Shown one piece after another: positions 43,830 to 53,846 of a stretch of 64,000 bases of DNA. The position numbers and the translations under genes were made by a program. The first letter of the stretch is position 1. Every line of letters starts with the position of its first letter. This stretch comes from Nodosilinea nodulosa PCC 7104 (lineage in GTDB: Bacteria; Cyanobacteriota; Cyanobacteriia; Phormidesmidales; Phormidesmidaceae): contig NZ_JH976537.1 in assembly GCF_000309385.1 (NCBI RefSeq), positions 3,218,540-3,282,539 on the forward strand, in the 5' to 3' direction. The notes beneath the pieces were generated by a model. It made no database searches. It saw nothing but the letters and a program-made list of their open reading frames with translations, and was not told the DNA's origin.

Positions 43830-44660
43830 ATGACCTCCTATCAGGCTTCTTCTATTCCTGCCTACGCCCTTGAAGACGAAGCTTGGTGGGTACAGCGGTG
43901 GGTTGAACTACTCAACACCTATCGATTTAAGAAGCGTCTGGAGCGCGGCCGCATTTACGCTCGGGAAGGCCATATTCTGAGCCTAGAGTACAAGGGGTCT
44001 AAGGTAACAGCCCTGGTGCAGGGCACTGCCGAGGAACCCTACAAGCTTTCTATCTGGCTGGATGCCTTTAGCGACGAGGACTGGAACTACGTCATTGACT
44101 CCCTGTCGGAGCAGGCGATTTATTCGGCACAGCTGCTAGCTGGAGAAATGCCGTCAGAAATTGAAGCGGTTTTTACCGCCAACGGGTTGAGCCTGTATCC
44201 CTTTAACCTTTCTGAGGTGCACTCTAAGTGCAGCTGCCCTGACCCCAAGAACCCCTGTAAGCACATTGCGGCCGTCTATTATCAGCTGGGCGATTTTTTC
44301 AGGGAAGATCCATTTGTGCTGTTTCAGCTGCGGGGACGCAGCCGCGACAGCATCCTAGATGCTCTGCGTCAGCGGCGGCAGAGCAGCCCAGTGCCGACGG
44401 AGGTGGCCATTGACGGCGAAGAGGCGGCCGCTGACGCAGACCCAAAATCTATCCCTGGCCACCTTGATCTACAACAATTTTGGGCCTACGCCGAACCGCT
44501 AGACCCAGAGCTAGTGGTGATCACCCCCGCTGAAACCACAGTCCTGGATATACTGGGCAAAATGCCGCTGCCGCCGGAGGATGCACCTATGGTGATGGGC
44601 CATCTGAAGGAGATTTACCAGGCAGTGGCTCAGCAGGCCATGACGCAGGCCCTGGGTTAG
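43830..44660 (+). CDS. SWIM zinc-finger family protein
   Basis: About 276 residues. The SWIM motif is CSCPDPKNPCKHIAAVYY (C-x-C-x7-C-x-H) near residue 138-155. SWIM domains bind DNA or proteins and occur in bacterial SWI/SNF-associated and regulatory proteins. The N-terminal WWVQRWVELLNTYRFKKRLERGRIYAREG is conserved in related cyanobacterial proteins, often found near SNF2-type helicases, though none is adjacent here. ATG 43830 is likely. Its stop overlaps the opposing gene by four bases. Confidence 0.88.
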   Translation: MTSYQASSIPAYALEDEAWWVQRWVELLNTYRFKKRLERGRIYAREGHILSLEYKGSKVTALVQGTAEEPYKLSIWLDAFSDEDWNYVIDSLSEQAIYSAQLLAGEMPSEIEAVFTANGLSLYPFNLSEVHSKCSCPDPKNPCKHIAAVYYQLGDFFREDPFVLFQLRGRSRDSILDALRQRRQSSPVPTEVAIDGEEAAADADPKSIPGHLDLQQFWAYAEPLDPELVVITPAETTVLDILGKMPLPPEDAPMVMGHLKEIYQAVAQQAMTQALG

Positions 44661-45445
44661 GCCGATCGGGTCAGCGATAGCAGCCGTTTGAGGCCGAGCC
44701 AGCCAATGATGGAGAAACCCGCCGACAGCAGCAGACTCGTGACTGAGATACGGACGCCCGATCGCCAGGCCTCAGTTTTTACCCGGCGCTCGGCTTCAGC
44801 CCGACGGGTGCCAATTTGGGCCTCGATTTGCTGCTTGGCCTGGTCGGCCCGCTGCTGTAGAAACTGAGTGAGGCCGTCGGGGTCATCCCGGTATTTTTCG
44901 ATGTCGGGGGGCAGTTGGCCGCTCTGGATGGCCTGGTTAAGTAGGTCTTTGTTTTCGCTTTGCAGGAGTGTTCCCAGCTGACTCTGCTGCTGGCTGAGTT
45001 CAGTGGAGAGCCGCTGCTGGAGTTGGGTGGCGGCGTCACCGGCTTCGGTGCCGACCTGGGCCAGGGCGGTTTGAGTTGAGAGGCGCACAGCGTTGAGGTG
45101 TAGCAGAATCAGCAGCAGATATACCAGCCCCAGCACGCTGGCGAGGGCACAGGCCCAAAAGCGCAGATCGGTGGTCAGGCTCTTTGGCTGGGCCACCCGG
45201 CCAATGGAGCTATCGACCCATAACCCGGCCAGGAGCAGGGCGATGCCGATGAGGGGCACAATGCCGCGATCGACAAATTGGGTGGTAGTGGCCAGCTGCC
45301 ACTGCACGTTGGTGAGGTTGGGCGGAATCAGCAGGATGAGAAAGTCTAGCAGGGCTGACAGAATGGCGATCGCGCCAGCTACCTTGAGAGCGATCGCGGC
45401 TAGGGGAGACGCCACCGGACTGGTAACAGCGGGTTCAGAGGTCAT
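44657..45445 (-). CDS. HpsJ-like membrane protein
   Basis: 262 residues: four predicted membrane helices (about 18-40, 59-78, 92-116 and 235-255) and a long coiled-coil periplasmic or cytoplasmic loop (120-225, STELSQQQSQLGTLLQSENK, then FLQQRADQAKQQIEAQIGTR). This layout matches HpsJ, a hormogonium-polysaccharide factor of filamentous cyanobacteria involved in gliding slime. Recognition is by architecture and resemblance, so moderately sure. No other hps genes are adjacent. Confidence 0.72.
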   Translation of the reverse strand: MTSEPAVTSPVASPLAAIALKVAGAIAILSALLDFLILLIPPNLTNVQWQLATTTQFVDRGIVPLIGIALLLAGLWVDSSIGRVAQPKSLTTDLRFWACALASVLGLVYLLLILLHLNAVRLSTQTALAQVGTEAGDAATQLQQRLSTELSQQQSQLGTLLQSENKDLLNQAIQSGQLPPDIEKYRDDPDGLTQFLQQRADQAKQQIEAQIGTRRAEAERRVKTEAWRSGVRISVTSLLLSAGFSIIGWLGLKRLLSLTRSA

Positions 45446-45580
45446 AGGGTTGGTCGATTGCTACAGATAACCATTCTGCCTCGGCTACGTCAGAAAACCA
45501 CAAAATTGCCACAAAATATTGGGCGCTGCCCGGTGTTGCCCTTGCCCAAAAGAGGCGCTTCAGATTGAATTGCCGCTGGG

Positions 45581-47353
45581 CTAAGATCCGGCGGCGTCTG
45601 CGGCAGGATGCCAGTCCTTAATAGTCCAGGTACTGGCATCCCAGGGGGTAAATTCAACATTGGCGAGGCGGTTGCTGACGGCGTTGGTCATGGCCCGGTG
45701 CACCACTGGAATGACGGCGACGTCTTTGGCCAGTAGCTCATTCATTTGCCGAAAGAGTTCGATGCGGCGATCGGGGTCGAGTTCTTGGGTCGCCTCTTCC
45801 CAGAGGCGATCGTATGCGGGATTGCAGTAGCGGGCGTTGTTGGGCTCCTGCCACTGATTGGCCTGAGACGCAATGTTGGCGCAGGTCCACCAGCCCATGT
45901 AGGTGCTGGGGTCGGGGCTTTCGTTTCCGGTGGAGTAGATCTGCATGTCGGCATAGAAGTGGTTGAGGCTGCGGGTGTCTTTAGGATCGCCGGAAAAAAA
46001 CTCGTCCAGGCGCACCCGCGAAATTTCTACGTCTATGCCCAGTTTTTTAAGACTGTCGCTGACGATCGCCTGGGTTTTTTGGCGCACGGGGTTTACCGCT
46101 GCCTGAAATAACACCTGTAGCGTCACGCCGCCCTTGTCGCGAAGGCCGTCGCCATTGGTATCAACCCAGCCTGCCTGATCCAGCAGCGCTTTGGCCTGCG
46201 CCAGGTCGTAGGTGTAGGTCACCGACTTAGACTGATAGTCGCTGGGGGCTACCAGCAGTTGGGCGGTGGGCTCACCGGCACTGGCGTAGAGTGTTTTGGC
46301 GATCGTGTCGCGATCGATGGCCAGGTTGATCGCTTGGCGCACCCGCAGATCGCTGAAGTAGGGGTGCGGAATTTTAGGGCTAGAGCGCTCCCCATCCTCG
46401 GTGCGGGCAAAGGGGTTGGCAAAGTTGAGCATGATGCGCTCTACCTGAGGGCCAAACAGGTTGGTAACGTGGCCGGTTGCATTGGTTTCCAGCTCGCTGA
46501 GGGCCTCGGCCTCAACCTGTAGATTTTGAGCAAAGTCGGCCTCATTGGTTTGCAACACCTCCCGCGCTGCGGCGTAGGGGGCAAGGCCCCCCAGCAACTC
46601 GACTCGCTCAAAGGCAGGCCGCCCGCCCCAATAGCTGGAGTTGGGCTCGTAAAGGACAGTGCCGCTCTCAAACCCTAGGGCTTTGTAAGGGCCGGTGCCC
46701 ATCGGCTGGAGATTGGCCGGGACCGCCCTGGCGTCGGGGCCGTTGGCCTGCTCAAAGATGTGGCGGGGTAAAATCAGCCCAGTTTGGCCGGTAAAAGGCA
46801 CTGACCAGGCCGCAGTGGGATGGTTAAAGGTGATTTTGACGGTGTAGTTGTCGATCGCCTCAACGCTCTTGACCCCTTCGTAGTATTGGGCCGTAGCTGC
46901 GGCTACCGCCGGATTGTGAATAAGCTCAAAGGTAAAAACCACATCGTCGGCGGTAAAGGGTTTGCCATCGGTCCAGGTGACGTCAGGCCGCAGGGTCCAG
47001 GTGACAGAGGTGCCATCGGCCGCCACGCCGCCGTTTTCTGCGGACGGAATTTCGTCAGCCAAAAAGGGCACCAACTCCCCGGCCTGGTTGTAGCTGGCCA
47101 GTGGTTCGTAGACAATACGAGCCGCCTCGAAGTCTTGGTAGCCGGTGGCCAGATGGGGGTTAAGGGTAACCACAGCTGGGCTGTAGAGCAAGCGCAGAGT
47201 CTGTGGATCGCGCTCTTGCCCCTGGGCAATGGCCTCAGTCTCCGCTGGCGGCGTGGTAGACAGGTTGGTCGATTGGCCGCAGGCAACGGCAATGGCTAAG
47301 GCTATCCCGGCGGCGGCCACCAGGAGTGCAGTGCGAAACCCTGATCTGATCAT
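45581..47353 (-). CDS. Peptide/oligopeptide ABC transporter substrate-binding lipoprotein (SBP_bac_5)
   Basis: 590 residues from ATG 47353. The lipobox IAVAC gives Cys25 as the lipidated residue, so it is anchored on the outer face of the plasma membrane. SBP_bac_5 traits: LRLLYSPAVVTLNPHLATG, TWTLRPDVTWTDGKPFTADDVVFTFE, PMGTGPYKALGFESG, DLRVRQAINLAIDRDTIAKTL and WEEATQELDPDRRIELFRQMNELLAKD. It would deliver peptides to permeases that are not nearby. The 23 residues before this Met in the longer frame look non-native. Confidence 0.92.
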   Translation of the reverse strand: MIRSGFRTALLVAAAGIALAIAVACGQSTNLSTTPPAETEAIAQGQERDPQTLRLLYSPAVVTLNPHLATGYQDFEAARIVYEPLASYNQAGELVPFLADEIPSAENGGVAADGTSVTWTLRPDVTWTDGKPFTADDVVFTFELIHNPAVAAATAQYYEGVKSVEAIDNYTVKITFNHPTAAWSVPFTGQTGLILPRHIFEQANGPDARAVPANLQPMGTGPYKALGFESGTVLYEPNSSYWGGRPAFERVELLGGLAPYAAAREVLQTNEADFAQNLQVEAEALSELETNATGHVTNLFGPQVERIMLNFANPFARTEDGERSSPKIPHPYFSDLRVRQAINLAIDRDTIAKTLYASAGEPTAQLLVAPSDYQSKSVTYTYDLAQAKALLDQAGWVDTNGDGLRDKGGVTLQVLFQAAVNPVRQKTQAIVSDSLKKLGIDVEISRVRLDEFFSGDPKDTRSLNHFYADMQIYSTGNESPDPSTYMGWWTCANIASQANQWQEPNNARYCNPAYDRLWEEATQELDPDRRIELFRQMNELLAKDVAVIPVVHRAMTNAVSNRLANVEFTPWDASTWTIKDWHPAADAAGS

Positions 47354-47628
47354 TAAATTACAGCTATTTAAGCCCAAAAACGACAGTGCTGCAGCGTCAC
47401 CCCCGCACCTCATGGTAGACAATTTAGGTAGTTCTGAGGCTGAGGGGCGATCGCGGCCAGGAGCGACAATCGCGCTCTGCCCCTATGTCTATCAGGGGTG
47501 GCGATCGGATTTCCGGAAATCTACAACCGACCTGGGGCGAGCAGCACCTCGGCTGCCCGTATAGATTGAGTAGATTAGATCGATATAGATCAAATACCGT
47601 GGATTTAGCCACAAAAGCACTGCTGCGC

Positions 47629-48522
47629 CTAGGACACCACCGCTGGCGGCGCGGCCTGGTAGCGGTCGAGGTAGCGGCGATAGCGATGGGGAGCCATGCG
47701 GGCTTTGGCCGACACCATAACCGCAATGTGGCTGGGCTGGACAGCGGCAAAAAACTCGGCCAGCTGTTGGTCACTGAGGGCCTGGGGCTGCCAATACTCG
47801 TGGCACAGGGGGGAGTAGTCATAAAAATGGCTGGCGGCATCGCCGAGCACCTGATCCACAAATACTCCGTAGAGAATATATTCTGACAGGGTTTGAGATC
47901 GGGCCAGGGTTTCAATCCAGGGGCGATCCCAGAGCTGCTCTAGGCGATCGCCCAGGGCTTTGACATGGTTTTGCCGCCAGCTAATCAGATTGCCAATGTA
48001 GTTAGGCCGCGCCACCCCGCTGCGGTAGCCCCCAAGCCCCAGCAGGCGATAGGCCGCTGCATAAAGCGGATCGAAGGCGGGGGTGTAGTACTCTGGCACT
48101 CGAAACAGCCGGGTTTGGCTCCCGTGGGTAAACTGCGCCAGGCTGAAGGGGCGCAGAAACGCCACGTCTGAATCGACAAAAATTGTAGTTGTCTCCGGGG
48201 CGCTTTGGGCGAACGACAGCTTGACCAACTGCTGGACAATCCAGTTGCGGATGGGAGGGGTTTTAAAGCTCAACCAGGCCTTGCGCACCAGAGGGAAGCG
48301 GTGAATCCAGGGCGGCAGGAGCGCCTCAGCAGTCAGAATTTCGGTGCTGGCACTGGCTAGCGATCTAAACTGTGAGTAGTCTCGCTGGTCAACGATAATG
48401 TAGTGCCGTATGGGGGTCTGGCTGAAACGGCGAACGCTTTCTACCAGGAGTTTGCACCGATCGTAGTCGGGCCCGTAGCTGGGGGTGGCAAGGGCGAAGG
48501 CCGGGGGCGCAGGGGAAGGCAT
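47629..48522 (-). CDS. Glycosyltransferase-like protein (DUF6492 type)
   Basis: 297 residues. FALATPSYGPDYDRCKLLVESV at the start and TTTIFVDSDVAFLRPFSL (a DxD sugar-nucleotide motif near residue 110) indicate a GT-A type transferase. The C-terminal YGVFVDQVLGDAASHF and HEYWQP follow the DUF6492 pattern, sometimes found in capsule loci. It is a lone gene here, and substrate and acceptor are unknown. Start ATG 48522 has no strong ribosome-binding sequence. Confidence 0.78.
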   Translation of the reverse strand: MPSPAPPAFALATPSYGPDYDRCKLLVESVRRFSQTPIRHYIIVDQRDYSQFRSLASASTEILTAEALLPPWIHRFPLVRKAWLSFKTPPIRNWIVQQLVKLSFAQSAPETTTIFVDSDVAFLRPFSLAQFTHGSQTRLFRVPEYYTPAFDPLYAAAYRLLGLGGYRSGVARPNYIGNLISWRQNHVKALGDRLEQLWDRPWIETLARSQTLSEYILYGVFVDQVLGDAASHFYDYSPLCHEYWQPQALSDQQLAEFFAAVQPSHIAVMVSAKARMAPHRYRRYLDRYQAAPPAVVS

Positions 48523-48800
48523 TGTGGTGGCTAAAAAAGGGTCGAGACGGGCGGCGATCGCGGGCTAATGCCGGGGGCGAAAAAGGGCTTAATAGGCACT
48601 TTTTTCCCATCTATGACCATATCTAACCCAGAAAAAGGGGAGGTAAAGGATAGACTAAGAGCATAAAACAGCCATGTGTAATCAAACACTCAAGAAATAA
48701 AGTGAATAAATCGGCAAAATTAGCTACTCTTAGGGGTCAACAGCCCCCTTAGCGGTTGAGTATTACGTGTGAGACTACGCGACCAGGATCAGGCAAAATT

Positions 48801-50231
48801 ATGACTGACACTACGGCTTCGAGCGCTTCCCCAGATCCCCAAGACACGCCTCCGCCCACCCCTTTGCAGAATGGTGGCGAGGAGTTCATGGGGCAGCCCT
48901 TTTCTCCGGCGGAGGAGGGTTGGGAGCCGGTGGCGTTGCCTGGTCAGCTGCCCCTGGCCGACTCGTTTGAACCCTTGGTCGCCGCTGATGCCTCTCTGCC
49001 TGCGGCCGCACAGGACCAATTAATGCCTGCGGCGGGGGATGTCGAGGGTGCTGCCGAGCCTGCTCCAGAAAATTTGGTGCAGCTGATTCAAGACCTGAAC
49101 CAGTGCAACGATGCCCTGCTTCTGCGCGTCACCGAGCTGGAAGATGACCTGGAGCGATCGCAGGTCGCTCTCCAGGCTGAGATTGAGCGAACCCAGATTC
49201 AGCCCGGTGGTTTGCCCGTAGAGGCCACGCCTGGGCCAGTGCAGCAGCAGATTGCCCAACTGCTGAGCGAGCTTGACATTGCCAACGACGGTCTGCGGCG
49301 CACCACGATTCACAATGAGACCCTCCAGGCCGAGCTAGAGGTCACCCAGCAGCGCGTTGCCCAGCTCGAGCGCGAGTGCACCCTCTTGCAGCAGCGCTTT
49401 AGCGAAAAAAATACGGCCCTGCACCAGGCCGAAGAAACCTGCCGCGATCTCAAGGCGCGCCTCCACCGTCAGCAGCGCTACACCCTACAGTTCAAGGCAG
49501 CCTTAGAAAAGTGTTTGAACATGGCCGGGTCGCCCCCGGCCAGCTCCGCCGCTGTTCAAGGGCAGCTTTTAGACACCGCTGGTCTGGAGGTTCCAGGTCA
49601 GCCCGTGACCATGCCGCGATCGCAGCAAATTCAGCCCTGGTCGGCGGGGGCGGGGGCCGTGACCGATAACCCCAGCCTCACCCACCTGCTGCGCGGTCTT
49701 CGGGGTGCTGGCCCCGCTCCTGTGTCGGCACAGGCCTCCCCCCCCGATTTGCCCAGGGCTCCAGAGTCAAGGCTAGATCTAGCCGAACAGCTAGCTGCTC
49801 TGTCTCCCAATTCATCGCCTGCCCCGGCTTCCGTCGCCAACCCCGAGCCGACAGCGCTTGACCCGGTTCAGCCCGCGCCAGATCCCTGGCTAGAAGCCCC
49901 GCCTGTGGCCGAACCTGTGGGCGGACCGGCATCCGTCTTTACTGAACCATCTCCCTGGGGCGAACCAATGGCGCCCGTGCAGCCAGTCCCACCGACCGCT
50001 AAAGCCGCGCCGCCTGAGCCACAGCCTACAGCCCAGACCCCTGCCCCGGTTCCTGTGGCTGCGCCCGGTCCGTCGGTGGTGGCCTCCGCTCCGGCACTGC
50101 CCACCTATCTGATGCCCAGCGCTAAGGCATCCCCCTCGCCCCTGGTCTATCCCCTGCGATCGCAGAAAAAAATTAAGTCCATCGCTGCGGTTGAGCTACC
50201 TAGCTTTGGTCGCACCGTACGCCGCCGGTAA
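48801..50231 (+). CDS. Coiled-coil, proline-rich protein of unknown function
   Basis: 476 residues from ATG 48801. An acidic N-terminal linker is followed by coiled coils at about 105-245 (DALLLRVTELEDDLERSQVA, QRVAQLERECTLLQQRFSEK, LKARLHRQQRYTLQFKAALE), then a long Pro/Ala-rich stretch. It ends in a basic tail IKSIAAVELPSFGRTVRRR. The middle and tail resemble proteins I know only as cyanobacterial hypotheticals. No enzymatic motif is seen. It converges on hetR, sharing a terminator zone, so co-regulation is not implied. Confidence 0.8.
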   Translation: MTDTTASSASPDPQDTPPPTPLQNGGEEFMGQPFSPAEEGWEPVALPGQLPLADSFEPLVAADASLPAAAQDQLMPAAGDVEGAAEPAPENLVQLIQDLNQCNDALLLRVTELEDDLERSQVALQAEIERTQIQPGGLPVEATPGPVQQQIAQLLSELDIANDGLRRTTIHNETLQAELEVTQQRVAQLERECTLLQQRFSEKNTALHQAEETCRDLKARLHRQQRYTLQFKAALEKCLNMAGSPPASSAAVQGQLLDTAGLEVPGQPVTMPRSQQIQPWSAGAGAVTDNPSLTHLLRGLRGAGPAPVSAQASPPDLPRAPESRLDLAEQLAALSPNSSPAPASVANPEPTALDPVQPAPDPWLEAPPVAEPVGGPASVFTEPSPWGEPMAPVQPVPPTAKAAPPEPQPTAQTPAPVPVAAPGPSVVASAPALPTYLMPSAKASPSPLVYPLRSQKKIKSIAAVELPSFGRTVRRR

Positions 50232-50263
50232 GGGCGCGCCGTTGATAAAGGCCCGCCCTTACC
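50227..50263 (+). terminator. Hairpin at the end of the coiled-coil protein gene
   Basis: GGTAAGGGCG and CGCCCTTACC form a perfect 10-bp stem with a 17-base loop. The TAA stop codon lies inside the first arm. TGAATTGAATACTC follows, with a weak T content. Confidence 0.7.
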
Positions 50264-50290
50264 TGAATTGAATACTCTAACTTAAACCCG

Positions 50291-50330
50291 GTGGCCCTAC
50301 TTGCTGCTCAACCTAAGCAAATAGGGCCAC
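50291..50330 (-). terminator. hetR terminator hairpin
   Basis: GTGGCCCTACTTGCT and AGCAAATAGGGCCAC form a nearly perfect 15-bp stem with a 10-base loop, 31 bases beyond the hetR stop. On the minus strand it is followed by GGGTTTAAGTTAG. Confidence 0.75.
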
Positions 50331-50360
50331 TGATAGGGTTTGTGCTGAGATAGCCCAGGG

Positions 50361-51314
<954 letters not shown>

Positions 51315-51475
51315 TCAGAACAACAGGCGGCGGCGCAGCCCACGCTGCTAAGGGTGCGAAACCGCTGAAAATCGCCAGAAATAGCAAATACAGCTTAGTC
51401 TAAAAGCCCGATAAGAATATATGGGCCTGTAATTTTAAGATAAATACTTGTGATTTGATAAAGCTTTGTGTTTGA

Positions 51476-51494
51476 TACGGCTACTTTAGCCGTA
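51476..51494. promoter_or_regulatory. Inverted repeat in the hetR upstream region
   Basis: TACGGCTA-CTT-TAGCCGTA is a perfect 8-bp-arm palindrome about 177 bases before the hetR start. The 422-base gap 51300-51721 between patX and hetR is AT-rich here (TTTAAGATAAATACTTG) and otherwise without a gene. It could be a regulator site or the 3' hairpin of the patX transcript. Which protein binds is unknown. Confidence 0.5.
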
Positions 51495-51721
51495 CAGACA
51501 TCAATACAGTCTTACTAAACCCCTGATTCATCTTAAGTGTGACGCAAAAACCGACAAATTTAACCACATCTGTGCACAAATTTGGGCGGTAAATTTGCTG
51601 AGCCAAAGACAGGTCTGGCGCGCGATCGCCCCTAGGGGCAGCTCCCACCTGGAACTGGTGCTCTGGACGCCTGGGGCCGCGCGATTAAGACCGCTGACGG
51701 CAGCCGATAGTCCGGCTACCG

Positions 51722-52036
51722 TTAGGCGGTCTCTGGCTCGGTTATTCTGCCACTGCCACGGTAGGCCAGGGAGCCATGCCAAACGGAAGAAGATCCGGGA
51801 GATTCAGGATCGACCCGACCGCTGCCGCGAAAGCTGAGCCAGTTCGTGATCGCAGGCACTCGGCTGAGCCGACCGCTGCCGCGATCATCCTCGGAACGGC
51901 TAATAGCCTGTAGGCTGTGTGCAGAATGGGAGTGGAGCATGGCAGTTAGCTCCAGAGGTGCGGTAGACAGTAGCAGGCCTAGGCTAACGGCGTAGGCCAG
52001 AGGAGTCATCAGGGAATGGTTGGAGGAAGGGTGCAT
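51722..52036 (-). CDS. patX: PatX-like signal-peptide precursor with three RGSGR motifs
   Basis: 104 residues from 52036 (Met10 at 52009 possible). A hydrophobic segment (about 13-32, LAYAVSLGLLLSTAPLELTA) acts as a signal peptide. RGSGR, the pentapeptide by which PatS/PatX inhibit HetR, occurs at residues 52-56, 70-74 and 93-97, each followed by Leu, Val or Ile and then Ser, Asp or Thr. Codons are identical in the first two copies (CGCGGCAGCGGTCGG) and different in the third (CGTGGCAGTGGCAGA). It lies 422 bases upstream of hetR on the same strand, the known PatX neighbourhood. Processing and export are inferred. Confidence 0.9.
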   Translation of the reverse strand: MHPSSNHSLMTPLAYAVSLGLLLSTAPLELTAMLHSHSAHSLQAISRSEDDRGSGRLSRVPAITNWLSFRGSGRVDPESPGSSSVWHGSLAYRGSGRITEPETA

Positions 52037-52525
52037 AGGGCGTGGCCTTGTTAGCGCTTCTAGTCCTAGTTACAAACCCGCCCACCGTCAGTCAGGAAAA
52101 TCTTTATCCGTAAATCTGCGGATTTCTAAAATTTAGTAGTCCCTAGCACCGATTTACCCTGAAATTGGCGCTGGAAGTAAGAGGCTGGGGCAACGGCTCT
52201 GAAAGGGTTTGAGGCCAGTTGCCAGGGTCCGAAAGTTGGTCGGGCAGGCGGATAGGGGTTTACGCAATCTTCTTAGATCGCAAGTTAAGGGCAGGAACAG
52301 GGAGATTAGGGGCGCTGGATTGATCGGTGTCTGCGATCGCGGAAAAACCCTGGCTGCAATGGTCAGAACTGGATAAACGATCTAATCTATTGAGAATGTG
52401 TTTGTGCAGCGTATTCGCGCCCGCGCAGCTGTGGTTTGCGCAACTGAGTCCAGATCAGAGGTCTGTTCTCCTGACGCACTGCCGTTTGGGATCAGCCTGT
52501 AGCCAATCTTCCTTGAGGTGTAGCC
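52037..52525. other. Divergent promoter region of patX and the aminotransferase gene
   Basis: 489 bases without a supported gene. The AT-rich stretch 52095-52140 includes AAATCTGCGGATTT (52112-52125), arms AAATC and GATTT, about 80 bases upstream of the patX start, a possible promoter or operator. HIP1-containing sequence is near 52335. The frame 52327-52617 is a shadow. Confidence 0.5.
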
Positions 52526-53701
52526 GTGCCCCGATTAGCCCTGGCAAACCGTGTGACCTGTGTAACGCCCTCGATGACCCTGGCGATTTCGGCTCGGGCC
52601 AAGGCGATGAAGGCTGAGGGTTTGCCGGTATGCAGCTTTAGCGCTGGCGAACCCGACTTCGATACCCCAGACCACATCAAGGCGGCGGCAAAAACGGCGC
52701 TCGATCAGGGTAAAACTCGCTATGGTCCGGCGGCGGGTGAACCGGCCCTGCGCCAGGCGATCGCCCAAAAGCTTCAGCACGACAACGGCCTCTGCTACGG
52801 CCCTGAAAACGTGATTGTCACCAACGGCGGCAAGCACTCCCTCTACGGCCTGATGATGGCCCTAATTGAACCCGGCGACGAGGTCATCATCCCCGCTCCC
52901 TACTGGCTGAGCTACCCTGAAATGGTCAAGCTGGCGGGGGGCACGCCCGTGATTGTGCCCACCACCGCTGAGCAAAACTACCGAATTACCCCGGAGCAGC
53001 TGCGCCAGGCGATTACGCCTAAAACCAAGCTGTTTATTCTCAATACCCCATCTAATCCCACGGGGATGGTGTATTCTCCAGCCGAAATTGCCGCCCTGGC
53101 GGCGGTGGTGGTCGAGGCCGATATCTGGGTGGTGTCAGACGAAATTTACGAGAAAATTCTCTACGACGGCGCCACCCATCTGAGCATTGGGGCCGTGTCG
53201 CCGGAGGCGTTTGAGCACACCATTATTAGCAACGGCTTTGCCAAGGCCTACTCGATGACTGGCTGGCGGGTGGGCTACCTGGCTGGACCAACAGACCTGA
53301 TTAAGGCAGTGGCCACGGTGCAGGGGCACAGCACCTCCAATGTGTGCACCTTTGCCCAGTACGGGGCGATCGCCGCCCTGGAAGGCTCCCAAGACTGTGT
53401 CGCCGTAATGGGCCGAGCTTTTGCCGAGCGACGACAGGCTATCATCGACCGCTGCCGCACTATTGGCGGCCTGAGCTGCGGCGAACCCGAGGGAGCCTTT
53501 TATCTCTATATAGATATCAGCGCGCTGGGTGTGCCCTCCCTCGACTTTTGCACCCACCTGCTCGATGAGAAATACGTCGCCGCCATTCCGGGCATAGCCT
53601 TTGGGTCTGAGGGCACCATCCGCATCTCCTACGCCACGGGCATGGAGACCATTCTGGACGGCATGGATCGTCTCGAATCGTTCGTTAAAGCACGTTTGTA
53701 G
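52526..53701 (+). CDS. Aspartate aminotransferase-type class I aminotransferase
   Basis: 391 residues. It moves the amino group between aspartate (or a related donor) and 2-oxoglutarate with PLP. Features: [35 protein letters not shown], the cofactor-contact [52 protein letters not shown] and Lys240 in [16 protein letters not shown] forming the Schiff base. The C-terminal IRISYAT Arg binds the substrate carboxylate. The type-I gamma subfamily is indicated, but aspartate specificity is inferred. GTG start at 52526 with GAGG upstream. Confidence 0.9.
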   Translation: MPRLALANRVTCVTPSMTLAISARAKAMKAEGLPVCSFSAGEPDFDTPDHIKAAAKTALDQGKTRYGPAAGEPALRQAIAQKLQHDNGLCYGPENVIVTNGGKHSLYGLMMALIEPGDEVIIPAPYWLSYPEMVKLAGGTPVIVPTTAEQNYRITPEQLRQAITPKTKLFILNTPSNPTGMVYSPAEIAALAAVVVEADIWVVSDEIYEKILYDGATHLSIGAVSPEAFEHTIISNGFAKAYSMTGWRVGYLAGPTDLIKAVATVQGHSTSNVCTFAQYGAIAALEGSQDCVAVMGRAFAERRQAIIDRCRTIGGLSCGEPEGAFYLYIDISALGVPSLDFCTHLLDEKYVAAIPGIAFGSEGTIRISYATGMETILDGMDRLESFVKARL

Positions 53702-53846
53702 CAACGCCAGGGCAGAGACTGCCCCTACTTTGTCGCGTGTTTTTGCTTTGGCGTCAATTGTGTTTGCTTCGTTAATTGTGATGTCGATGGCTTAGTTTTG
53801 CCTTTGGGCAGGAATACTTAATGCAGCTACCGGTATTACCTGCTAC

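Noticed and set aside
53728..53795. Short hydrophobic frame ending FALASIVFASLIVMSMA
   Set aside because: It is only about 21 residues with a weak start and no conservation evidence available.
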